Shown here: positions 45,401-52,844 of the stretch, in pieces | Layout of the letters: each line of letters opens with the position of its first letter | Position numbering within the stretch: the stretch's first letter is position 1 | DNA from: Bacteroidales bacterium UBA5371 | Lineage (GTDB): Bacteria; Bacteroidota; Bacteroidia; Bacteroidales; P3 | Length of the DNA stretch: 59,726 nt | Reading direction: 5' to 3' | Assembly (NCBI GenBank): GCA_002407855.1 | Contig: DHPF01000015.1 | Location: 96,370-156,095 of the forward strand | Program-made: the position numbers and the translations under genes | The notes under the pieces: model-generated | Told to the model about the DNA's origin: nothing | Databases searched by the model: none | The model's input: only the letters and a program-made list of their open reading frames with translations

Positions 45401-45894
45401 GTGGAAAGAGAGCCTATTCTTTTCTTTTCTCCTATTGAATCGTTAAATGTAACATAATAATAGTATTCATCGGAGTAGGGATGAATAAAAAAGTCCCATT
45501 CCCTATTTGATTTATCATACTCCCATTCAGTTCCACCCTCTGCATAGAAAAGAACAAATCCTCCTTGTGAGAAATTATTATTAGGGTCGTGAACATAAAT
45601 TGAATTCTCTTTTAAGTCGGAGAATGTACATAAAGAATTATTAGAAGATATCTTATGTCCACCATTTCCATAAATAGATATGTTTTTAGAGATAATATCT
45701 TCTTTGGGTATTCCTAAGGAGATAAAGTCGTTATATGTTAGTTTATAGACTCCTGATGATTGTATAGAAATTTTATACCAATTGCCATGAGCCAAAACCG
45801 AGGAATCGGGATAGCTAATTGTTTGAGAGTACAATTTACTATTAGAAATTATTAGGCTAAGAATAAATATAATTATTATTTTCGTTTTAATCAT
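42442..45894 (-). CDS. porU: Type IX secretion sortase PorU (C25 gingipain-family peptidase)
   Basis: This 1150-residue surface sortase removes the C-terminal sorting domain of T9SS cargo and attaches it to lipopolysaccharide. It has a signal peptide (about 1-24, SKLYSQ), a long beta-rich N-terminal part, and the C25 domain (about 405-800) with catalytic His663 (NYVGHGSENH) and Cys697 (TSTCEFARYD), 34 residues apart as in gingipains. The C-terminal part includes an Ig-like section and a sorting domain of its own (NLKNYPNPFQETTNFYLEHNQ ... AGIYMYRMLL). It is upstream of porV on the same strand and divergent from porP. Confidence 0.95.
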   Translation of the reverse strand: MIKTKIIIIFILSLIISNSKLYSQTISYPDSSVLAHGNWYKISIQSSGVYKLTYNDFISLGIPKEDIISKNISIYGNGGHKISSNNSLCTFSDLKENSIYVHDPNNNFSQGGFVLFYAEGGTEWEYDKSNREWDFFIHPYSDEYYYYVTFNDSIGEKKRIGSLSTQTLTADTIINSSRDYFLSKQEITNINHSGRRWVGKQFGLNKTEEFPLDLRNALVDGNNNLVTPAMLEYRLISKSDAPANFNTNYNNQIFDTIVMLSDGGVRERVIKTNLNNIKLASNKLSIKYNGGSLSSGWLDYILVHYDKKLSYSFPSVLRYKTTECLNENKVVNNLISNVNTDNLIVWDVKDWTNPIQIIGSYSALDKTYSFNLHSDTLREIVVFHNTSNFTSPKLIGKIENQNLHATEPVDYVIITHPLFLEQATRLAKLHQDYNNTTTKVVTTEQVYNEFSSGVPDFLAYKEYLRMLYNKYVSENKNPKNVLLFGDGTFDNKNILKYNNNFVLTFQEDNKYLHGDNYPCEDYIGYLSPNAKGFADINQRDSLLIGVGRLPANSIDEATNLVNKSERYILKQDVIDGNNLNDWRNTMLITADDAKSWGEMEFITHAENIYNQAKLQQPQLNAIKVYSDAYMQFASSSGKTYPEASKAVNQQMNKGCLIFNYVGHGSENHLSEERLITITDIMSWKNYNSMPLMITSTCEFARYDMVDKPSGAEYTLYNKNGGMIALITASRPINSDDQMNQDFHKYVLEKTGNTTRSFGQAYAITKNIRRGMLSQNKRSVVLLGDPALRISIPKYDILTTSINSANPQIEIDTLKALSNVSVSGKIIDSDSNVVSNFNGKILITLFDKSSNYYTLDNENIGARLEFEQQKNILHRGKANVENGLFTYNFTIPKDIAYNYGFGKFSYYAQADSVDAGGYCNSFLIGGIDTSVEIQETRPLVRLFIADSTFLSGGITSENPELFAIISDKIAINTVGSGLGHDITATLDNAANTFILNDYFEQDETDPNKGYVRFPFSSLKEGEHTLTLKAWNIFNFSSSETITFNVVSKNNETFTNLKNYPNPFQETTNFYLEHNQKERISSAEIQIFNTSGMIVKTIKANIVPNSFSIGPISWNGTTDGGQKLKAGIYMYRMLLNVDGNKEYTQTQKLVIF

Positions 45895-45986
45895 TTGTCT
45901 TGAACATTAGTTTATTTGACTAAACATATAAACAAGATTATTATTCATTTATTGTAAGAGAGTAAATAAAAATTTCATTTATTACG

Positions 45987-46091
45987 ATTTAAGTCCTTGT
46001 TTTTTTAGAATCAAGTTTCAGTAAATTAGAATCAAGTTCTAAAAAATTATCTCTTGATTTTAAAAAATTAGAATCAAGATTCAATTTGAAC
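45987..46091. repeat. 21-bp phased degenerate array in the porU/porP divergent gap
   Basis: Units start at 45987, 46008, 46029, 46050 and 46071, all but the last ending TTA. Three begin GAATCAAG and one (46050) carries the reverse-complement word CTTGATT. The 21-mer at 46016 is identical to that at 6952. The rest of 45895-46426 is AT-rich; I see no confident promoter or other feature in it. Confidence 0.85.
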
Positions 46092-46426
46092 CATATTTGA
46101 GATTTGAATAAGCTTAAAAAGTATAGATAAGGTTTTGTTTAAATTTTACCCTATGAAATAATAAAAAGATATATTTTAAGTTTAAGTTGTGAAAAAGAAA
46201 TTAAGTTTTTTTATCTGTTTTATTGTAACTTAATTGCTATTTATGAAGTATAACGAGGAAAATGCTATAAAAAAAACATTTATTTATTTGTATTTACTCT
46301 TGATATACAAAGGTTAAGAACTTAGGTGCTAAATTTTTTAGATGTATAGTTGCGATTGATTTATGTTTTTTTTGTAATATTGCCAATTGAATTAAGTATC
46401 TTTTTAGGAGAAAAAACAAACTTATA

Positions 46427-47416
46427 ATGAAAAAAACCATACTATTTGCATTTATGGCTATTATGGCTTTGATAAGTGAGGTTAAGGCACAAGACCCTCA
46501 CTTTTCGCAGTTTTATGCTAATCCTCTTTATATTAACCCTGCATTAGCAGGAGCTAATGTTTGCCCAAAGGTTAATCTTTCATATAGAGACCAATGGCCA
46601 AGTTTAGGTGCATTCAAAACCTTTACAGCATCCTATGACCAATATTTTGATTTCATAAGTGGAGGTATTGGAGTTTTAGTGTTAAATGACAGACAGAGTG
46701 ATGTTTTCAATAAGACCTATGCTGCCCTAATGTACTCATTAAGATTGCGATTGACCAATAAGGTTTATATGAACTTAGCCTTGGAGGCTTCTGTTGCTAA
46801 TAGGAGTTTGGATTGGTCAGGACTTACCTTCGCAGATATGATAGACCCTCGTTCAGGGTTCATATACAGCACAACACAAGCTCAAATCCCAGAGAACCTT
46901 TCTCATACCTTTGTTGATTTTGCAGCAGGTACTGTTGTGTATGGAGAGAATTGGTACGGAGGAGTTGCTTTTGCTCACCTTACTCAGCCAGATGATGGTT
47001 TTTCTTCTTATAATAGATTGCCGCTTAAAGCAACTGTTCACGGAGGAATGAAATTTAATATCAGTAGAGACAAGAGAAGAACCAATGCTTTCTTTGGAGC
47101 TCCAATTATCTCGCCAAACATTATTTATCATTACCAAGGGCAGTTCCAAGACTTAAATTACGGACTTTATTTAGATTGGTCTCCTTTCATTGTTGGGGCA
47201 TGGTTCCGTCAGGCATTAAGTTTCAAAAATGCAGATGCTTTTGTGCTTATGCTTGGAGTTCAATATGAGGCATTCAAGGTTGGATATAGCTACGATTTAA
47301 CAGTATCTTCGCTTTCCAATGTTTCGGGAGGAGCTCACGAATTAACGCTTGGTTTCCAGTTCAATTGTCCTGAAAAACGTAAGAGAATAAAATCAATAGA
47401 TTGTCCTTCATTCTAA
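46427..47416 (+). CDS. PorP/SprF family type IX secretion membrane protein
   Basis: This 329-residue outer-membrane barrel has a signal peptide (about 1-21, SEVKAQ). The hallmark N-terminus DPHFSQFYANPLYINPALAGANVCPKVNLSYRDQWPSLGAFKTFTASYDQYF and the C-terminal VSGGAHELTLGFQFNCPEKRKR are typical of PorP/SprF. Family members pair with T9SS motor-anchoring lipoproteins or deliver specific cargo. The GldJ-like lipoprotein gene follows after 75 bp and porU is divergent, so this is part of a T9SS cluster. Whether it is the essential PorP or a cargo-specific paralogue is open. Confidence 0.95.
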   Translation: MKKTILFAFMAIMALISEVKAQDPHFSQFYANPLYINPALAGANVCPKVNLSYRDQWPSLGAFKTFTASYDQYFDFISGGIGVLVLNDRQSDVFNKTYAALMYSLRLRLTNKVYMNLALEASVANRSLDWSGLTFADMIDPRSGFIYSTTQAQIPENLSHTFVDFAAGTVVYGENWYGGVAFAHLTQPDDGFSSYNRLPLKATVHGGMKFNISRDKRRTNAFFGAPIISPNIIYHYQGQFQDLNYGLYLDWSPFIVGAWFRQALSFKNADAFVLMLGVQYEAFKVGYSYDLTVSSLSNVSGGAHELTLGFQFNCPEKRKRIKSIDCPSF

Positions 47417-47491
47417 AAAAATGTAACAAAAATCAAAAAATAGAGTATAAGTAAAACGTAAATAAGAATAAAAATAAAAAAAGATATTTGT

Positions 47492-49006
47492 ATGAAAGTA
47501 AAAGCATTCAAAAAGATAATTTTAAGCGTTTCCTTAATTGCATTAATATTTAGTTGTAAGAGCCCTGAGGTTTCTCCAACAACAGGATGGAATTATGACG
47601 ATAGCGATTGGGGAGGTTTTGAATCAGCAAAACCAAACGAACAAATGGATCCAGATGGAATGGTATTTGTTGAAGGAGGTTCTTATGTTATGGGACAGAC
47701 CACAGATAATATTCGTCATGATTGGAGCAATCAACCTCGTAGAGCCACTGTTTCTTCATTCTATATGGACGAATGTGAAATCACAAATCACGCATACAAA
47801 GAATATTTGTATTGGCTATATAGAGTTTATGGCAATGACTATCCAGAATATTGTAACAAAGCATTACCAGATACATTAGTATGGAGATCCAAACTTGCAT
47901 TCAACGAAGTGTATGTTGAATCATATTTCCGTCATCCTAATTATGCAGATTTCCCTGTTGTTGGAGTTTCTTGGCTTCAAGCAGTTGAATATTGCAATTG
48001 GAGAACAGACCGTGTTAATGAAAGAATACTTATAGATGCAGGCTATTTAGACGTAGACCCAGATGCACAAGGAGACAATACTTTCAATACTGATGCTTAT
48101 CTTGCAGGCTTATACGAAGGTATTGTTGTAAATGAAATGGAAGACCTAAATCCAAACTCATCAGGAGTAAGGAAAGTGAAAATGGAAGATGGTATTTTAT
48201 TGCCTCGTTTTAGGCTTCCAACCGAAGCAGAATGGGAATTTGCCGCTTATGCTCTTATAGGTAATAGCTACGATGAAAGAATTGTAGAAAGAAGGATTTA
48301 TCCGTGGAATGGTTATCAAGTAAGAACTGATGATAAAAAGTATTATGGCGAAATGTTAGCTAACTTCAAGCGTTCTCGTGGTGATGCTATGGGAGTGGCA
48401 GGAGCATTAAACGACCATTGGGAATATACTGCACCAGTTGCATTCTACTTCCCTAACGATTATGGCTTATATAATATGGCTGGAAACGTTGCAGAATGGT
48501 GTATGGATGTTTATCGTCCTTCAACAGGTCAAGATGCACAAGACATTAATCCTTTTAGAGGAAACGTTTATGTAACTAAGGTTTTAGATGCTGATGGAAT
48601 GATTTCAGAGAAAGACTCATTAGGAAGAATTGCATATAGAGAAGTTACCGTTGCAGAAAACATCAATCGTTCCAACTACAAACAAGCAGACAATATAAAC
48701 TATCTTGATGGCGACCTTCGTTCTCAACTAACCTTCCAATGGCAGAGAGAACAAACAGAAGATGAGGAAATGATTCCTATCTCAGACTTTGAAGATGAAC
48801 CAAAAGTATCTGAAACAAATGAAATGTATCAATATGGTGTTACATCAATGATTGATGACAAGGCAAGAGTAGTTAAGGGAGGTTCATGGAAAGATAGAGC
48901 ATATTATTTAAGCCCTGGACAAAGACGTTTCTTAGACCAAAACAAGAGCACAGAATGGATAGGATTCCGTTGTGCAATGGACCGAATAGGCGAAAAGAGT
49001 ATGTAA
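47492..49006 (+). CDS. gldJ: GldJ-like T9SS lipoprotein (GldJ/GldK, SUMF1-type fold)
   Basis: This 504-residue protein has a lipoprotein signal with lipobox IFSC (Cys22). The body has the formylglycine-generating-enzyme (SUMF1) fold: MVFVEGGSYVMGQTTDN, SSFYMDECEITNHAYKEYLYWLYR, VVGVSWLQAVEYCNWRTDRVNE, LPTEAEWEFAAYA, and C-terminal VKGGSWKDRAYYLSPGQRRFLD..IGFRCAM. The WNYDD..WGGFE start and the 'NTFNTDAYLAG' insert fit GldJ better than GldK/PorK. The neighbours agree: no porL/M/N follows, and porU-porV next to gldJ is, as I recall, also the arrangement in Flavobacterium. It likely supports T9SS assembly. Confidence 0.85.
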   Translation: MKVKAFKKIILSVSLIALIFSCKSPEVSPTTGWNYDDSDWGGFESAKPNEQMDPDGMVFVEGGSYVMGQTTDNIRHDWSNQPRRATVSSFYMDECEITNHAYKEYLYWLYRVYGNDYPEYCNKALPDTLVWRSKLAFNEVYVESYFRHPNYADFPVVGVSWLQAVEYCNWRTDRVNERILIDAGYLDVDPDAQGDNTFNTDAYLAGLYEGIVVNEMEDLNPNSSGVRKVKMEDGILLPRFRLPTEAEWEFAAYALIGNSYDERIVERRIYPWNGYQVRTDDKKYYGEMLANFKRSRGDAMGVAGALNDHWEYTAPVAFYFPNDYGLYNMAGNVAEWCMDVYRPSTGQDAQDINPFRGNVYVTKVLDADGMISEKDSLGRIAYREVTVAENINRSNYKQADNINYLDGDLRSQLTFQWQREQTEDEEMIPISDFEDEPKVSETNEMYQYGVTSMIDDKARVVKGGSWKDRAYYLSPGQRRFLDQNKSTEWIGFRCAMDRIGEKSM

Positions 49007-49038
49007 TAACCAACTATAATTAAAGGAAAAGTAAAATT

Positions 49039-49071
49039 AGTTCTATCTTTTTTGAGATAGAACTTTTTTTA
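49039..49071 (+). terminator. Intrinsic terminator after the gldJ-like gene
   Basis: AGTTCTATCT (49039-49048) and AGATAGAACT (49055-49064) form a perfect 10-bp stem with a short T-rich loop, followed by a run of seven T residues. Confidence 0.93.
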
Positions 49072-49103
49072 TATTCTTTTTTTATTTAATTTCGCATCTT
49101 CTT

Positions 49104-50111
49104 ATGGCCAAGAAATACGAAGACATAGTATCAAGTTTCAAAACAAAAACTTTTTCCCCTATATATATATTGACAGGAGATGAACCTTTCTATATAGATG
49201 AGCTAACCAAAAGGTTTGAAGACTCTATCTTAGATGAGTCAGAGAAAGACTTTAATCAAGTTGTGCTTTATGGAAGAGATATAAAGGTAGATGACATAAT
49301 TGCTAATGCAAAGCAATATCCTGTTATGGCAGACTATCGTATAGTTGTAGTTAGAGAAGCTCAGGATATAGAAAAGAAAGATTGGGCTAAATTTGACTCA
49401 TACTTTGAAAATCCAATTCCAACATCCATAATAGTTATTTGCTATAAATATAAAACAATAGACAAGGCTTTTGCAAAGAAAGTAGATAAGGTTGGAATAT
49501 TGTTTGAGAGCAAAAAACTATATGATAATACCATTGCTCAGTGGATAATTAACTATGGCAAGACAATTGATTTAAAAATACAGCCTCAGGTTTCTCAAAT
49601 AATAGCAGACTATCTTGGTAACAATTTAGAGAAGATAGCCAACGAGCTTTCCAAACTCAAATTAAACCTCCAACCAAAAGAGGAAATCACCATTAATCAT
49701 ATAGAACAACATATTGGTATAAGCAAAGATTATAATGTCTTTGAACTTCAAAAAGCCTTAGCAACAAGAAATATTATTACAGCAAACAAGATAATTAATT
49801 ACTTTGAAGCCAATCCGAAAGAAAATCCAATACAAGTAATATTTCCTTCTCTCTTTTCTTACTTCACAAAAATACTTATAGCAACACAAGTAAAAGACAA
49901 AACCCCTCAAAACGTTGCCAAAGAAATAGGAGTTAATACTTACTTTGTTAGAGATTATATGAGTGCATTAAACATATATAGTTTAGATAAATTGTTCCAA
50001 ATTATATCCTTAATAAGAGAATATGATTTAAAATCAAAAGGACTTGATATTTCTCCCTCTACAACAAATGGAGAACTTATGAAAGAGTTAATATTTAAAA
50101 TAACACATTAG
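49104..50111 (+). CDS. holA: DNA polymerase III delta subunit
   Basis: This 335-residue clamp-loader subunit opens the sliding clamp. The family pattern is clear: the N-terminal PIYILTGDEPFYIDELTKRFED replaces a functional Walker A, and YPVMADYRIVVVREAQDIEKKDW, YLGNNLEKIANELSKLKLNL and the C-terminal collar domain are typical. The frame begins 33 bp after the upstream terminator and is followed 16 bp later by the TonB-receptor gene. Confidence 0.92.
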   Translation: MAKKYEDIVSSFKTKTFSPIYILTGDEPFYIDELTKRFEDSILDESEKDFNQVVLYGRDIKVDDIIANAKQYPVMADYRIVVVREAQDIEKKDWAKFDSYFENPIPTSIIVICYKYKTIDKAFAKKVDKVGILFESKKLYDNTIAQWIINYGKTIDLKIQPQVSQIIADYLGNNLEKIANELSKLKLNLQPKEEITINHIEQHIGISKDYNVFELQKALATRNIITANKIINYFEANPKENPIQVIFPSLFSYFTKILIATQVKDKTPQNVAKEIGVNTYFVRDYMSALNIYSLDKLFQIISLIREYDLKSKGLDISPSTTNGELMKELIFKITH

Positions 50112-50127
50112 TCAAACAACAACATCA

Positions 50128-52443
50128 ATGAAGACATCTCGCCTAATCCTTTTTTCCTTTTTTATAACCATTGCATCATTTACCTTTGCACAGACCGGCT
50201 CTGTTCGAGGGTTTGTTTACGATAAGCAAACAGGAGAGCCAATCATATTTACAAACGTTATAATCCAAAACACTCAATTCGGCAATAGCACAGATGTGAA
50301 CGGATACTTTGCAATCTCCAAAATTCCAAAAGGAGACTATGTCCTAAGAATTAGTTTTATGGGATACGAAGAGAAACTAATTCCCATAACAATAAAAAGC
50401 AATGATGTACTTTCCTTAAAGATAGAGATAGAACCAGTTTCCACAATGCTAAAAGGAGTAGAGATAAGTGCAGAAAGAATTGCCGCAAGAACAGAAAGCG
50501 GAGTCTCCATAGAGAAAATAACATCAAAAGAAATAACACAAATGCCTTCCATAGGAGGAAGTGCAGATATTGCCCAATATATGCAAGTCTTACCAGGGGT
50601 TATCTTTACCGGCGACCAAGGAGGACAACTCTACATAAGAGGAGGAAGTGCCATACAAAACAAAGTACTTTTAGATGGAATGACAATTTACAACCCATTC
50701 CACTCCATAGGACTTTTCTCAGTCTTTGAAACAGAAATAATCCGTAATGCAGATGTTTTCACAGGAGGCTTTGGAGCTAAATATGGAGGAAGACTATCCT
50801 CCGTTATGGATATTACAACCAGGGACGGAAACCTAAAAACAACACATGGCAAAATAGGAGCAAGCACATTTGGAGCAAACCTTTTAGTTGAAGGACCAAT
50901 CATAAAGGAAGATAATTCTCGTGATTTATCTATGTCATATCTCTTTACAGCCAAAAACTCCTATCTCTCACAAACCTCAAAAACACTTTACTCCTACATA
51001 GATGGAACTCTCCCATACGACTACTTAGACCTATATGGCAAGATTACACTAAGAGGCTCTAATGGTTCAAAATTAAATCTTTTTGGCTTCAACTTCACCG
51101 ACAAGGTAAATCAATACAAATCCATAGCTAATTTTGATTGGACAAACAGAGGAGTAGGAGGAACATTCTTGCTTTTACCTGGCAATACCTCAGCATTAGT
51201 AGAAGGAGTATTTGCCTATTCCGACTATACCATCAATATGCAAGAAACCACAACAGGCAACTCTAAGTCAAGTAATATAGGAGGTTTTAATGGAGGACTT
51301 TCTGCAACACATTTCTACGGTAACAACACAATGCGTTACGGAATGGAAATAATGGGTAATACCACTAAGATGTTAGTCAATAAAATAGAAAATGTAAACT
51401 ACTCAACAGAGTTTGGGCTATATGCTATATTTAAAGGAATATGGGGTAAATTTCTCTACGAACCAAGTATGAGACTACACTACTATGCCTCAATAGGCAA
51501 ACTCTCTCCCGAACCACGATTAGCCTTGAAGTATAATCTAACCGATTATTTAAGACTAAAACTCGCAACAGGAATATACTCCCAAGTCTTTATAGACACA
51601 AAACCCGATGCCGACATTGTAAACCTTTTTACAGGCTACCTTACCATTGACCCCGAGAATATGAACGTTGTAAGCACATTCAGAGGACAAGAGATAGAAT
51701 CGTACTTGCAGAGTTCAAAACATTTAATAGTAGGAGCAGAAATAGATGTTCTCAAAAACACAACCCTAAACATAGAAGGCTATTACAAAACAATGGATCA
51801 GATGGTAACTCCCAATAGAAATATGTTTTTTGAAGACAATTACGAAAATAGTTCCTCTGGCCCAACCCCTAAACCAGATTATTTAAAGAAAGAATATGCC
51901 GTTGAAAAAGGAAAAGCCTACGGGTTGGATTTTAGTTTGAAATATGATGATGATAGATTATATATCTGGACAGTTTACTCACTTGGAAAAGTAGAAAGAC
52001 AAGACGAAATTATGGATTACTTCCCACACTACGATAGAAGACATAATGTAAATGTATTGCTTTCCTATCAATTGGGGCTCTCACGTTCTTGGGAAGTAAG
52101 TCTTAGATGGAATTATGGAAGTGGCTTTCCATTTACCCCAACCAAAGGAGGACAAGAAAGCTTAGACTTCCAGTCGGGCATAGACTTTGATTATATCTAT
52201 TCAAATGGAACATTAAGAATGCTACTTGGAAATTACAACTCCAAGCGATTACCAGAATATCATCGTTTAGATTTCTCTGTAAAGAAACGATTTAACGTTT
52301 TTAAGACCTCTATCTTAGAGCTAAACCTTAGTGTAACTAATCTATATAACAGAAATAACCTTTTCTATCAAGACAGAACAACCTCAGCAAGAGTAGATCA
52401 ATTACCAATAATGCCGAGCTTTGGCCTAAGCCTTAGTTTCTAA
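50128..52443 (+). CDS. TonB-dependent receptor with carboxypeptidase-regulatory-like domain
   Basis: This 771-residue outer-membrane transporter has a signal peptide (about 1-21, SFTFAQ) and a CarboxypepD_reg-like domain (about 24-105: GSVRGFVYDKQTGEPIIFTNVIIQNTQFGNSTDVNGYFAISKIPKGDYVLRISFMGYE). The plug domain (about 115-235) contains QLYIRGGSAIQNKVLLDGMTIYNPFHSIGLFS and NADVFTGGFGAKYGGRLSSVMDITTRDGN. The barrel ends SFGLSLSF. No SusD partner gene is adjacent, so it is not an obvious glycan-uptake pair. Its coding strand is C-rich compared with the rpoB region. Confidence 0.94.
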   Translation: MKTSRLILFSFFITIASFTFAQTGSVRGFVYDKQTGEPIIFTNVIIQNTQFGNSTDVNGYFAISKIPKGDYVLRISFMGYEEKLIPITIKSNDVLSLKIEIEPVSTMLKGVEISAERIAARTESGVSIEKITSKEITQMPSIGGSADIAQYMQVLPGVIFTGDQGGQLYIRGGSAIQNKVLLDGMTIYNPFHSIGLFSVFETEIIRNADVFTGGFGAKYGGRLSSVMDITTRDGNLKTTHGKIGASTFGANLLVEGPIIKEDNSRDLSMSYLFTAKNSYLSQTSKTLYSYIDGTLPYDYLDLYGKITLRGSNGSKLNLFGFNFTDKVNQYKSIANFDWTNRGVGGTFLLLPGNTSALVEGVFAYSDYTINMQETTTGNSKSSNIGGFNGGLSATHFYGNNTMRYGMEIMGNTTKMLVNKIENVNYSTEFGLYAIFKGIWGKFLYEPSMRLHYYASIGKLSPEPRLALKYNLTDYLRLKLATGIYSQVFIDTKPDADIVNLFTGYLTIDPENMNVVSTFRGQEIESYLQSSKHLIVGAEIDVLKNTTLNIEGYYKTMDQMVTPNRNMFFEDNYENSSSGPTPKPDYLKKEYAVEKGKAYGLDFSLKYDDDRLYIWTVYSLGKVERQDEIMDYFPHYDRRHNVNVLLSYQLGLSRSWEVSLRWNYGSGFPFTPTKGGQESLDFQSGIDFDYIYSNGTLRMLLGNYNSKRLPEYHRLDFSVKKRFNVFKTSILELNLSVTNLYNRNNLFYQDRTTSARVDQLPIMPSFGLSLSF

Positions 52444-52457
52444 ATAGGCAATCACAC

Positions 52458-52611
52458 AAACCAAGCCTTAAAGTCATAAAAACCAAGCATGAAACTTATT
52501 TAATAAGCTTTCAAAAAAATTAAACTTGACTTAGAACTCAAAACAATGCCATTGTTTCGAGTAAATAATGCCATTGTTTTGGCAAAACAACCGCATTGTT
52601 TTAAGATCAAA
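52458..52611. repeat. 22-bp phased degenerate array
   Basis: Seven units start at 52458, 52480, 52502, 52524, 52546, 52568 and 52590, in exact 22-bp register. The first two begin AAACCAAGC. The fifth to seventh carry ATGCCATTGTTT or ACCGCATTGTTT, and AACAATGCCATTGTT across 52541-52555 is a near-perfect palindrome. It begins 14 bp after the receptor stop codon. The unit words differ from all other arrays in the window. Confidence 0.87.
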
Positions 52612-52628
52612 TCCTAATTTTAAAAATT

Positions 52629-52660
52629 ACTGACCCGTCCTGAATAAGGTTGACAGATTT
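52629..52660. mobile_element. Possible orphan insertion-sequence end
   Basis: ACTGACCCGTCCTGAATAAG and the following GTTGACAGATTT resemble terminal sequence of IS3-like elements in Bacteroidota as I remember them. There is no transposase and no matching opposite end in the window. It would be a footprint at most. Confidence 0.3.
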
Positions 52661-52690
52661 GTAATTAGTCCTAAATGTTATTTACATTTT
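52658..52690 (+). promoter_or_regulatory. Weak promoter-like pair upstream of the solitary CRISPR-like repeat
   Basis: TTTG (52658-52661) and TACATTTT (52683-52690, one mismatch to TAnnTTTG) are 21 bp apart. Transcription would start about 10 bp before the repeat at 52707. Confidence 0.3.
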
Positions 52691-52706
52691 TTCTTCTTTT
52701 TCCTAA

Positions 52707-52742
52707 GTCTATAAGGCTCATTTAATTTCTACTATTGTAGAA
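52707..52742 (+). CRISPR. Solitary type V-A (Cas12a)-like CRISPR direct repeat
   Basis: The 36-bp sequence begins GTCTATAAGGCTCATTT and ends AATTTCTACTATTGTAGAA. The 3' part matches the Cas12a crRNA handle AATTTCTACTNTTGTAGAT except for its last base (A for T). The TCTAC/GTAGA stem and TATT loop are intact, and the 5' GTCTA start and 36-bp length also fit V-A repeats. The local stem extends to 8 bp (ATTTCTAC/GTAGAAAT). There is only one copy: no second repeat follows within 100 bp, and no cas gene is in the window. Confidence 0.6.
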
Positions 52743-52789
52743 ATGTAAGGACTTGTGCTAATTGTAAGATTGGGAATTGATAGGGATAA

Positions 52790-52821
52790 AAAAAGGGACA
52801 AGTTTTTGCTTGTCCCTTTTT
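52790..52821. terminator. Bidirectional intrinsic terminator downstream of efp
   Basis: AAAAAGGGACAAG (52790-52802) and CTTGTCCCTTTTT (52809-52821) form a 13-bp perfect stem with a 6-nt loop. It has T-runs on both strands, so it can end efp on minus and any plus-strand RNA coming from the CRISPR-like repeat region. Confidence 0.92.
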
Positions 52822-52844
52822 GCTTAATGATTGTTCCTAAACAA

